9,160 nucleotides of DNA, from assembly GCA_023260935.1 (NCBI GenBank), contig JALQTL010000131.1, forward strand, positions 1 to 9,160, given 5' to 3'. Below, one piece after another: positions 1 through 5,031 of this stretch; within the stretch, counting starts at the first letter, position 1; each line of letters begins with the position of its first letter. A program made the position numbers and the translations under genes. The stretch comes from Paracoccaceae bacterium. Lineage in GTDB: Bacteria; Pseudomonadota; Alphaproteobacteria; Rhodobacterales; Rhodobacteraceae. Below the pieces are notes generated by a model. That model was not told the DNA's origin. It did not search any database and saw only the letters and a list, made by a program, of their open reading frames with translations.

Positions 1-66
1 TGCTGCTTTTTGCAACAACTTAATGGCTGTCTTTGGGCCTGCATTAATACCCATGTCCATCACGTT
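1..66 (-). CDS. Partial GH108-type muramidase fragment (foreign end piece)
   Basis: Reading the minus strand from about 66 down to 1 gives an open frame of 22 codons containing MDMGINAGPKTAIKLLQ. This matches the start of the C-terminal peptidoglycan-binding part of GH108 phage-type N-acetylmuramidases, where a [FM]D-x(2-3)-N-x-G stretch precedes an A-x-K-x-LQ helix. The intact endolysin at 4420-5031 has the equivalent FDMYVNAGANAVKILQ. The frame differs from that of the adjoining purL piece, so the two are not a natural fusion. By hand count 26 of the first 60 bases are G or C, well below the rest of the window, and codons such as ATT, AAT and TTG are unlike the neighbours. No start is present and the piece runs off the window edge. 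The family call rests on about 20 residues and is therefore moderate; the foreign origin is better supported. Confidence 0.5.
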
Positions 67-72
67 TTCTTG
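66..72. other. Chimeric junction, purL to foreign fragment
   Basis: The purL protein runs normally to V-I-F-K, whose Lys codon occupies 71-69 on the minus strand. Family members continue with M-E-S-H-N-H-P; here the frame gives K-T-stop instead. Sequence below ~68 belongs to the muramidase-like piece. Only about four bases could be shared at the joint, so the exact breakpoint is uncertain by a few bases. An assembly or library chimera is the likeliest cause; a real rearrangement cannot be excluded from the sequence alone. Confidence 0.75.
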
Positions 73-338
73 AAGATGACCGCCTGACCATCGCCGATAT
101 CGACGACACCTGCATTTTCGCCCGGGCCGCAGATCACCTGCGGGCCAGAGGTGGGCAGGGTGCGAAGCCATTTCTTGGACGACTTATAGGAACAGTGTTC
201 GTTCCACATCGCCGAGAAGATGCCAAGTTCGGTGAAGCTGGGCGTGCGGCCGATGATCTGAAGGATGCGCTGGTATTCGTCCGGCTTGATCCCGTGGCTG
301 GCGATGAGGTCCGGGGTGATGGCGGGTTCGGTCATCAT
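69..338 (-). CDS. purL: purL 5' end, phosphoribosylformylglycinamidine synthase subunit II (truncated)
   Basis: PurL is the catalytic subunit of FGAM synthetase, which converts FGAR, glutamine and ATP to FGAM in the fourth step of de novo purine synthesis, acting in the cytoplasm with PurS and PurQ. About 90 N-terminal residues are present. They include LGIFSAMWNEHCSYKSSKKW, the family's conserved linker region with its EHCSYK motif, and then PGENAGVVDIGDG leading into the first ATP-binding domain. The frame breaks after VIFK, where MESHNHPS should follow; roughly 630 residues are missing. Two adjacent ATG codons at 338 and 335 could start the protein. A GGAG lies 4 bases ahead of the first and 7 ahead of the second, so the second (MTEPAI) is slightly favoured. 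A 20-base dyad at 415-434 lies in the leader. The TGA at 60-62 is created by the foreign junction and is not the natural end. Confidence 0.93.
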
Positions 339-733
339 GGCTCTCCAAAAGGGGCGCGGGCGGTTCGCTGCCCTTTAGGCCAGTCAGGCCCGAAGGAAAA
401 GACGAGACCCCGCGCGCAAGGCAAAAATCTTGCGATCTGGCGAAGGAAAGCGCGAAATTCGGGGCAGAAGAGGCCCTTTTCACAGGGGCAGGCGGCCATT
501 TCGCTGTGTGAGGCGGATCGCCGGGGTGGTTTGGGCGCAATCCGGCGCGGCGGGGAAAGGCGCGGGGAAGCGGTGCCCCCTGGCCTGTCTGTGGGGGCCC
601 TTGCCTGATCACGGCCGCCTTGTCGCGGGCTTGGCGGACCGGGGGCGAATCGTGCCCCGGCCATCTGTCGGTCCCCGGCCTGCGAAAGTTCCCTTTCTGC
701 TGAAGCGCTAGGCAAGGCTGACCTGAAAGGTGC
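339..733. other. Gene-free purL upstream region
   Basis: Nothing here looks like a gene. The open frames on both strands are typical GC-rich noise: Arg, Pro and Gly rich, overlapping each other, and without recognisable motifs. The region should hold the purL promoter and leader on the minus strand. Visible structure includes the dyad at 415-434 (listed separately) and two G:C-rich hairpin-capable dyads: GCCCCC at 575-580 with GGGGGC at 593-598, and CCGGGG at 639-644 with CCCCGG at 655-660. Such dyads arise easily in GC-rich DNA, so no function is assigned to them. Confidence 0.6.
415..434. promoter_or_regulatory. Perfect dyad CGCAAG-N8-CTTGCG upstream of purL
   Basis: CGCAAG (415-420) and CTTGCG (429-434) are perfect inverted halves around an A-rich centre, about 77-97 bases upstream of the purL start. 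The location and the CGCAA half-sites resemble purine-repressor operators of the E. coli PurR type (ACGCAAAC-GTTTGCGT), but the spacing is longer and the centre differs, so identity is not claimed. It could equally be a small leader hairpin. Confidence 0.3.
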
Positions 734-757
734 AAAAAACCCGAAACCGGACACGGG
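734..757 (-). terminator. Second, weaker leftward terminator
   Basis: On the minus strand CCCG (757-754) and CGGG (743-740) form a short stem, with an inner CCG-GTTT-CGG alternative, followed by six T residues (739-734). It lies directly behind the stronger terminator at 760-787, making a tandem pair that would insulate purL from leftward readthrough. Confidence 0.4.
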
Positions 758-759
758 CG

Positions 760-787
760 AAAAAAAAGGCCGAGCAGAAGCTCGGCC
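760..787 (-). terminator. Strong intrinsic terminator, leftward
   Basis: On the minus strand GGCCGAGC (787-780), a TTCT loop and GCTCGGCC (775-768) form a perfect 8-bp stem. It is followed immediately by an unbroken T run (767-761) that reads into further pyrimidines. This is a textbook rho-independent terminator for leftward transcription. It closes either the LysR transcript, whose stop codon is about 147 bases upstream, or a separate small RNA encoded in 788-933. Confidence 0.85.
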
Positions 788-933
788 CAAGTCCAACAGG
801 GAGGTATGAAGGCTGCAAGAGAAAGTCTCGACTGCCGCCTTCGCCGTTGGATGTAGGGGTTGCCCCGAGTCGGGACAAGTCTTTTCATGCTGCGCTTGCA
901 TCATGCCAGCTATGCGTCGCGCGCATGGCTTTT
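760..933 (-). ncRNA. Candidate structured small RNA or LysR 3' UTR RNA
   Basis: Between the LysR stop and the strong terminator the minus strand can fold into one long, repeatedly interrupted hairpin. TCCAAC (851-846) pairs with GTTGGA (797-792), GAAGGC (842-837) with GCCTTC (813-808), GCA (835-833) with TGC (817-815), and GAGA (829-826) with TCTC (822-819). Upstream, CCCG and CGGG at 874-864 can form a small stem. The side loop between the outer two helices carries CCTCCCT, an anti-Shine-Dalgarno-like stretch left unpaired in this fold. Exposed CCUCC loops are a hallmark of several alphaproteobacterial small RNAs such as the CcsR/cuckoo group. I do not recognise this RNA by sequence. The 5' end is unknown: it may be processed from the LysR mRNA or have its own promoter inside 880-1000. 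Confidence 0.5.
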
Positions 934-935
934 TC
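908..935 (+). terminator. Possible rightward terminator overlapping the LysR stop codon
   Basis: On the plus strand AGCTATGCG (908-916), a five-base loop, and CGCATGGCT (922-930) form a 9-bp stem with one wobble pair, followed by TTTTC. The T run begins inside the stem and is short, so strength is doubtful. No rightward gene precedes it, so it would act on antisense transcription into LysR, or on an unseen rightward small transcript. Confidence 0.35.
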
Positions 936-1830
936 AGGCTACCTGCTGACGCTTGCGATAGGCGAAGATTTCTTCGGACACGAATTCGCGGAAGGCAGCC
1001 ACGCGCTTGGAATGGCGCAGTTCTTCGGGATAGGCCAGAAACACCGGCACCTCGGCGCTTTCGATTTCGGGAAAGACCCTGACAAGATGAGGAAAATCTT
1101 CGGTGATATAGTCCGGCAGAACGCCGATGCCCAGATGGTTCAGCACCGCCTGAAGGACACCGAAATAGTTGTTCACATGCAGGGTCGAGGCGATTTCGTG
1201 GCTCATCAGCTCTTGCACCAGAATCGCGCCGGATGACACCTGCGCGGCACCGGCCTGCTGGCAGATCAATCGGTGATTGCTAAGGTCAGTCATGGTGACG
1301 GGCATGCCGCTTTGTTCCAGATATTCCGGCGACGCATAAAGCCGCATGCGGATGTTCATCAGCCGCTTGCGGATCAGATCGGCCTGACTGGGTTCCTTCA
1401 TGCGGATCGCCACATCGGCTTCGCGCATCGGCAGGTCAAGCACCCGTTCTTCCAGCATCAGGTCGATCTTCAGGCTGGGGTAGTGCTTGTAAAGATTGGC
1501 CAGACGCGGGGCCAGCCACAGCGTGCCAAAGCCGGTGGTGGTGGTCACGCGCAATTCGCCGAACACTTCATCCTCGCTGTCGCGGATGCGGGCGGCGGTG
1601 GCTTCCAGACGCTTGACCATCTGCTGGGTGGCATCGAACAGCAGTTCGCCCTGTTCGGTCAGAATCAGGCCGCGGGCGTGGCGGTGAAACAGCGTGACAT
1701 GCAGCGATTCTTCCAGCGCGCGGATCTGGCGGCTGACGGCCGACTGGCTGAGGTGCAGCACCTCGCCCGCGTGCGTCAGGCTGCCCTTGTCTGCAACGGC
1801 ATGGAATATCCGCAGCTTGTCCCAATCCAT
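934..1830 (-). CDS. LysR-family transcriptional regulator
   Basis: A 298-residue protein of normal length for LysR regulators, which bind DNA as oligomers and respond to a small effector. Residues 1-60 form the winged helix-turn-helix: MDWDKLRIFHAVADKGSLTHA, then LSQSAVSRQIRALEE as the recognition region and LFHRHARGLILTEQG as the wing. Residues ~90-295 are the effector-binding domain (FGELRVTTTTGFG... through ...EVPVFLAYPEELRHS). The start is fixed by AGAGGTG five bases upstream and by the canonical N-terminus. It is divergent from the acyltransferase at 2024, with a 193-base shared upstream region. LysR proteins often control themselves and a divergent neighbour, so the acyltransferase is a possible target, but this is inference. 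Close relatives of this sequence are common in Rhodobacterales. The effector is unknown to me. Confidence 0.92.
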   Translation of the reverse strand: MDWDKLRIFHAVADKGSLTHAGEVLHLSQSAVSRQIRALEESLHVTLFHRHARGLILTEQGELLFDATQQMVKRLEATAARIRDSEDEVFGELRVTTTTGFGTLWLAPRLANLYKHYPSLKIDLMLEERVLDLPMREADVAIRMKEPSQADLIRKRLMNIRMRLYASPEYLEQSGMPVTMTDLSNHRLICQQAGAAQVSSGAILVQELMSHEIASTLHVNNYFGVLQAVLNHLGIGVLPDYITEDFPHLVRVFPEIESAEVPVFLAYPEELRHSKRVAAFREFVSEEIFAYRKRQQVA

Positions 1831-2023
1831 TCCGTCACCTCTTTATTGCCGTGCCGACGCTAACATGTTGACGCCGATGTGGGGAGTGCCATTCCCAAGT
1901 AAAGGGCGGCCTAGTGAAAACTGTTGCAGATCGCGGGCAGCCGCGAGGTGGTTTCATCCAGTTGTTACGCGCTCTGGCAAGACTGTGGGCCAACATGATA
2001 GGGCGCGGCCAAAGAGGTGTGAC
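1831..2023. promoter_or_regulatory. Divergent promoter region, LysR / acyltransferase
   Basis: 193 bases separate the two divergent starts. The region contains the perfect 8-bp palindrome AACATGTT (1862-1869), flanked by GACGC direct repeats. A second CAACATGATAG stretch near 1991-2001 has a -10-like look for the rightward gene. Shine-Dalgarno sequences for both genes are clear: AGAGGTG on the minus strand ahead of 1830 and AGAGGTG ahead of 2024. No convincing -35/-10 pair can be fixed by eye. The palindrome is a reasonable LysR-site candidate because of its position, 32 bases upstream of the lysR start. Confidence 0.35.
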
Positions 2024-2899
2024 ATGCAGCGCGACGTGACGCGGGACATAACCTATGCCGGTTCGGCGTCTTCGGCGATTGGCGCGGCGCTGATCCGGGT
2101 TCTGGAAAACACCACCGGCCGGCTTTCCCTGATGCGCCGGGCGCAGGGTTATGAGGACGAGGTGGCACGGGGCCGCAGTTTCTGGGATGTGATCCCGGAA
2201 CGCTTCGGGCTGAGCCTTGAGGTGATCGGCGGAAGCCTTGACAGCATTCCGGCCAATGGCCCGCTGGTTTTGATCGCAAACCACCCTTACGGCATTCTGG
2301 ACGGGCTGATGATGGGGCATATCCTGGATCGTGTCCGGGGTGATTTCCGGATACTTGCCAATTCGGTGTTTCGCCGGGCCGAGGCGTTGAACCGCGTGGT
2401 GCTGCCGATTTCCTTCGAGGAAACCCGGGCCGCAGTAGACCTGAACCTGAAGACCCGGGCCGAGGCGCTGGCCTATCTGGGCCGGGGCGGGGCGATCGGG
2501 GTATTTCCCGGCGGCACCGTTTCGACCAGCGCCAAGCCCTTTTCGCGCCCGATGGACCCGGGCTGGCGCAATTTCACCGCCAAGATGATCGCCCGGTCGG
2601 ATGCCACGGTCGTGCCGATCTTTTTCGCCGGGCACAATTCTCGGCTGTTCCAGATTGCCAGCCATCTGCATGCCAATCTGCGGCTGGGTCTTCTGATCAA
2701 GGAATTCCGCGCCCGGGTGGATGAACCCGTGCGCATCGTTGTGGGCGCGCCGATTTCTTCAGTGCAACTTGGGCCGATGAAGGCGCAGCCGGGGCGGATG
2801 ATGGAATTCCTGCGCCGGTCCACCTACGACCTTTCGCCCGATCCGCTTCGGTCTTATGATCTGGGATACGAGTTCGAGGCCAAATACAAATCGCGCTGA
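2024..2899 (+). CDS. PlsC-like (LPLAT superfamily) acyltransferase
   Basis: A 291-residue protein of the lysophospholipid acyltransferase superfamily, which transfers acyl chains to glycerophospholipids or related amphiphiles at the inner membrane. The catalytic block is ANHPYGILDG at residues 85-94 (His87, Asp93). The motif III block is GVFPGGTVS at 159-167, replacing the usual FPEGTRS, followed by a VVPIFFAGHNS motif IV region at 196-206. These variants fit the LPLAT branch whose members read HP[FY]G..D and FPGGTVS rather than housekeeping PlsC. The His-Asp spacing here is five residues instead of the classic four. The frame is open 330 bases further upstream, but ATG 2024 is chosen because AGAGGTG precedes it by four bases and the upstream part lacks domain character. 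No long hydrophobic segment is evident, so membrane contact is probably peripheral. murI follows after 38 bases. The natural acceptor is not predictable; ornithine-lipid or phosphatidic-acid acylation are both possible. Confidence 0.82.
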   Translation: MQRDVTRDITYAGSASSAIGAALIRVLENTTGRLSLMRRAQGYEDEVARGRSFWDVIPERFGLSLEVIGGSLDSIPANGPLVLIANHPYGILDGLMMGHILDRVRGDFRILANSVFRRAEALNRVVLPISFEETRAAVDLNLKTRAEALAYLGRGGAIGVFPGGTVSTSAKPFSRPMDPGWRNFTAKMIARSDATVVPIFFAGHNSRLFQIASHLHANLRLGLLIKEFRARVDEPVRIVVGAPISSVQLGPMKAQPGRMMEFLRRSTYDLSPDPLRSYDLGYEFEAKYKSR

Positions 2900-2937
2900 C
2901 CGGAAGGCCCGGGCAAGACGCGGGCGAGGGGGCGGTG

Positions 2938-3750
2938 ATGGCGGTAGGGGTGTTCGATTCCGGTCTGGGCGGGTTGACGGTGCTGGATGCCGCGGCCCAG
3001 CGTCTGCCCGATGTGCCTTTCGTCTATCTGGGCGATAATGCCCACGCGCCTTACGGGGTGCGCACGGCGGATGACATCTTCAACCTGACCTGTGCGGCGG
3101 TGGAACGGCTGTGGGCCGAAGGCTGCGATCTGGTCATTCTGGCCTGCAACACAGCTTCGGCCGCGGCGCTGAAGCGGATGCAGGAAACCTGGGTGCCGAA
3201 GGACAAGCGGGTGCTAGGCGTTTTCGTGCCGCTGATCGAGGCGCTTACCGAACGGCAATGGGGCGACAACTCGCCGCCCCGCGAAGTGGCGGTAAAGCAT
3301 GTGGCGCTGTTTGCCACCCCCGCCACCGTGGCCAGCCGGGCCTTCCAGCGCGAGCTTGCCTTTCGCGCCATCGGCGTGGATGTCGAGGCGCAGCCCTGCG
3401 GCGGGGTGGTCGATGCGATCGAGCAGGGGGACGAAATCCTTGCCGAAGCGCTTGTGCGCAGCCATGTGGAAGCCTTGAAGCGGCGCATGCCCCAGCCCGA
3501 GGCCGCGATACTGGGTTGCACCCATTACCCCTTGATGGCCGCGGCCTTTCAAGAGGCGCTGGGTCCGGGGGTAAAGGTCTATAGTCAGGCCAATCTTGTG
3601 GCCGAGTCGCTGGCCGATTACCTGACCCGCCGCCCCGAATTTCTGGGGCCGGGCCAGCAATCTAAGTTCCTGACAACGGGGGATGCGAAATCCGTATCTT
3701 CCAAAGCCACGCAGTTCCTGCGCCGTCAGATCACATTCGAAAAGGCGTGA
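2938..3750 (+). CDS. murI: Glutamate racemase
   Basis: MurI interconverts L- and D-glutamate without cofactor, supplying the D-glutamate of the peptidoglycan stem peptide in the cytoplasm. The 270-residue protein has all family landmarks: GVFDSGLGGLTV at 4-15 with Asp7 and Ser8 at the active site, LGDNAHAPYG at 31-40, the first catalytic cysteine in ILACNTASAAA (Cys70), and the second in ILGCTHYPLM (Cys194, with His196). GTG at 2935 and ATG at 2938 are adjacent possible starts; ATG is chosen, with a GAGGGG ribosome-binding sequence about 7-10 bases ahead. It lies 38 bases behind the acyltransferase and is probably co-transcribed with it. Its stop codon is embedded in a dyad that belongs to the next intergenic region. 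It appears intact. Confidence 0.96.
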   Translation: MAVGVFDSGLGGLTVLDAAAQRLPDVPFVYLGDNAHAPYGVRTADDIFNLTCAAVERLWAEGCDLVILACNTASAAALKRMQETWVPKDKRVLGVFVPLIEALTERQWGDNSPPREVAVKHVALFATPATVASRAFQRELAFRAIGVDVEAQPCGGVVDAIEQGDEILAEALVRSHVEALKRRMPQPEAAILGCTHYPLMAAAFQEALGPGVKVYSQANLVAESLADYLTRRPEFLGPGQQSKFLTTGDAKSVSSKATQFLRRQITFEKA

Positions 3751-3803
3751 TTTAGGTCAATCACAAGGCGGACGTTGTGAATTATATCGCTCATGCGGCG
3801 ATA
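3747..3803. promoter_or_regulatory. Stack of three dyads between murI and ccmE
   Basis: Three inverted repeats sit within 57 bases. GTGATT (3747-3752) and AATCAC (3759-3764) flank six bases, using the murI stop codon as part of the left arm. TCACAA (3761-3766) and TTGTGA (3775-3780) flank eight bases and overlap the first dyad. TATCGC (3785-3790) and GCGATA (3798-3803) flank seven bases. The GTGA/TCAC elements alternate in orientation, which suggests protein binding sites or competing RNA hairpins ahead of ccmE. The spacing does not fit a standard CRP site (GTGA-N6-TCAC) or FNR site (TTGAT-N4-ATCAA). An AT-rich AATTATAT at 3780-3787 is the best -10-like stretch. The murI end has no T-run terminator. 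Confidence 0.4.
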
Positions 3804-3882
3804 GGACACTCGACAAAGGCGGTCAATCTGCCCACATCGGGGGCACGCGAGGGTTTGCTGAAACGGCAAGGAGAGCTTGGCA

Positions 3883-4341
3883 ATGGCTGGGATGAAAGGG
3901 CTGAAGAAAAAGCGCAGGGGGCAGATCGTCCTGCTGACGTTCTTTGCGCTGTTTGGGTCCGTCGCGCTAGTCGGCTATGCCATGAAGGACGGGATCAACT
4001 TCTTCCGCAGCCCCACGCAGGTGGTGGAAGACCCACCCCGCGCGGGCGAGGTGTTCCGCATTGGCGGGCTGGTCGAGGATGACAGCATCGTGCGCGGGCA
4101 GGGTGAGACGGTGATGTTCCGCGTAACGGATACCAACCAGACCATCCCGGTATCCTTTACCGGAATCCTGCCCGATCTGTTCGCCGAAGGTCAGGGCATG
4201 GTGGGCACGGGCAGCATGGTGGACGGCACCTTTGTCGCGACTGAGATCCTTGCCAAGCATGACGAAACCTACATGCCAAAGGAAGTGATCGACGCGCTGA
4301 AGGAACAGGGCGTCTACAAGGAAGACGCGCCCGAAAGCTGA
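3883..4341 (+). CDS. ccmE: Cytochrome c maturation haem chaperone CcmE
   Basis: CcmE takes haem from the CcmABCD complex at the periplasmic face of the inner membrane, binds it covalently, and hands it to CcmF for attachment to apocytochromes c. The 152-residue protein shows a basic cytoplasmic start (KGLKKKRRG), a single signal anchor at residues ~14-33, then the OB-fold domain (GEVFRIGGLVEDDSIVRG, IPVSFTGILPDLFAEGQG). The haem-attachment motif LAKHDETYMP has His126 and Tyr130. A flexible acidic tail follows. ATG 3883 is chosen because AAGGAG ends nine bases before it; TTG 3877 would be too close and ATG 3892 too far. A 132-base gap with stacked dyads precedes it, so it probably has its own promoter. 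The other ccm genes are not adjacent here. Unlike in ccm operons, the next genes encode a lysis pair. Confidence 0.96.
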   Translation: MAGMKGLKKKRRGQIVLLTFFALFGSVALVGYAMKDGINFFRSPTQVVEDPPRAGEVFRIGGLVEDDSIVRGQGETVMFRVTDTNQTIPVSFTGILPDLFAEGQGMVGTGSMVDGTFVATEILAKHDETYMPKEVIDALKEQGVYKEDAPES

Positions 4342-4419
4342 GTGCGCAAGGTTTGGCGGGCCTTAACCCTGCCGCAGCAGGTTGACCCCGGGGGGAGCGT
4401 TCCAATCCCGGGGTAGCCC
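4342..4419 (+). promoter_or_regulatory. Upstream region of the endolysin with a CtrA-like half-site
   Basis: TTAACC at 4363-4368 matches half of the alphaproteobacterial CtrA consensus (TTAA-N7-TTAA); the second half is absent. A TTGACC at 4382-4387 could be a -35 element, but no good -10 follows. CCTGC-N4-GCAGG (4369-4382 region) is a small hairpin. The ribosome-binding sequence is poor: GGGGT lies right before the ATG, while the better GGGGGAG is about 22 bases away. Weak translation initiation would suit a toxic lysis gene. All of this is suggestive only. Confidence 0.25.
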
Positions 4420-5031
4420 ATGAAATCAGTCAAAGAACTTGCCGAGGAAATCGTTGCCCGCGAAGGCGGCTTCGTGAACGATCCCGATGATCCGGGGGGC
4501 GCCACGAACCACGGCGTGACCATCCACACCCTGCGCCGTCTGGGTATCGATGTGACGGGGGATGCCCGCATCGATGTGGATGACGTGCGCCGTCTGACAA
4601 AGGCGCAGGCGGTGGACATCTATATCGAGCATTACTTCACCCGCCCGGGCCTTTCTTCCCTGCCCGAGGTGCTGCAACCTTCGGTCTTCGACATGTATGT
4701 GAATGCCGGGGCGAATGCGGTGAAGATCCTGCAACGGCTGTGCACCGACATGGGATTTCCCTGCGATCCGGATGGGATGATCGGCCCGCAGACCATTCGG
4801 GCGGCGCAGATGGCCTTTGAGGCGGCGCCGAACCATCTGGTCGATGCCTATGGGATTGCGCGGCGCAACTACTATTACGCGCTTGCCGAGGCGCGGCCGC
4901 AAAGCCGCAAATATGCCCGCCGGCGGGATGGCGGCAAGGGCGGCTGGATCATCCGGGCCGAGGAATTCATCGCCCCGCGCTATCACCTGACCGATGCCCA
5001 GCATGCACAGCGGGTGGCATCATGGGGCTGA
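4420..5031 (+). CDS. Holin-associated N-acetylmuramidase (GH108 endolysin)
   Basis: A 203-residue muramidase expected to cleave the glycan backbone of peptidoglycan. Residues ~6-95 are the GH108 catalytic domain. The motif AREGGFVNDPDDPGGATNHG at 13-32 carries the proposed catalytic Glu15 and the glycine-rich G-G-x-T-N-x-G block. Residues ~97-180 are the family's C-terminal peptidoglycan-binding domain (NAGANAVKILQR, DGMIGPQTIRAA, GGWIIRAEEF). There is no signal peptide or membrane segment, so export needs a holin. The next gene supplies one and overlaps by ten bases. The 78-base gap after ccmE and its TTAACC half-site may allow separate control. The architecture matches the endolysin that releases the Rhodobacter capsulatus gene transfer agent, encoded away from the main GTA cluster beside a holin. 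Orthology is inferred from layout and family, not from alignment. A decayed prophage is a less likely alternative, since no other phage genes are nearby. Confidence 0.88.
   Translation: MKSVKELAEEIVAREGGFVNDPDDPGGATNHGVTIHTLRRLGIDVTGDARIDVDDVRRLTKAQAVDIYIEHYFTRPGLSSLPEVLQPSVFDMYVNAGANAVKILQRLCTDMGFPCDPDGMIGPQTIRAAQMAFEAAPNHLVDAYGIARRNYYYALAEARPQSRKYARRRDGGKGGWIIRAEEFIAPRYHLTDAQHAQRVASWG

Noticed and set aside
60..62. Natural stop codon giving a 92-residue PurL protein
   Set aside because: The codon lies in the foreign fragment beyond the break; family members continue for several hundred residues.
806..856. Plus-strand mini-ORF of 16 codons preceded by GGGAGGT
   Set aside because: The Shine-Dalgarno-like sequence touches the ATG with almost no spacing, and the stretch lies wholly within the long hairpin, so its sequence is better explained by RNA structure on the other strand.
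195..904. Several overlapping open frames on both strands in the purL-LysR gap
   Set aside because: Arg/Pro/Gly-rich translations without motifs or good ribosome-binding sites; one overlaps purL and others cross the terminators.
3747..3780. CRP or FNR binding site before ccmE
   Set aside because: GTGA and TCAC are ten or more bases apart rather than six, and no TTGAT-N4-ATCAA is present.
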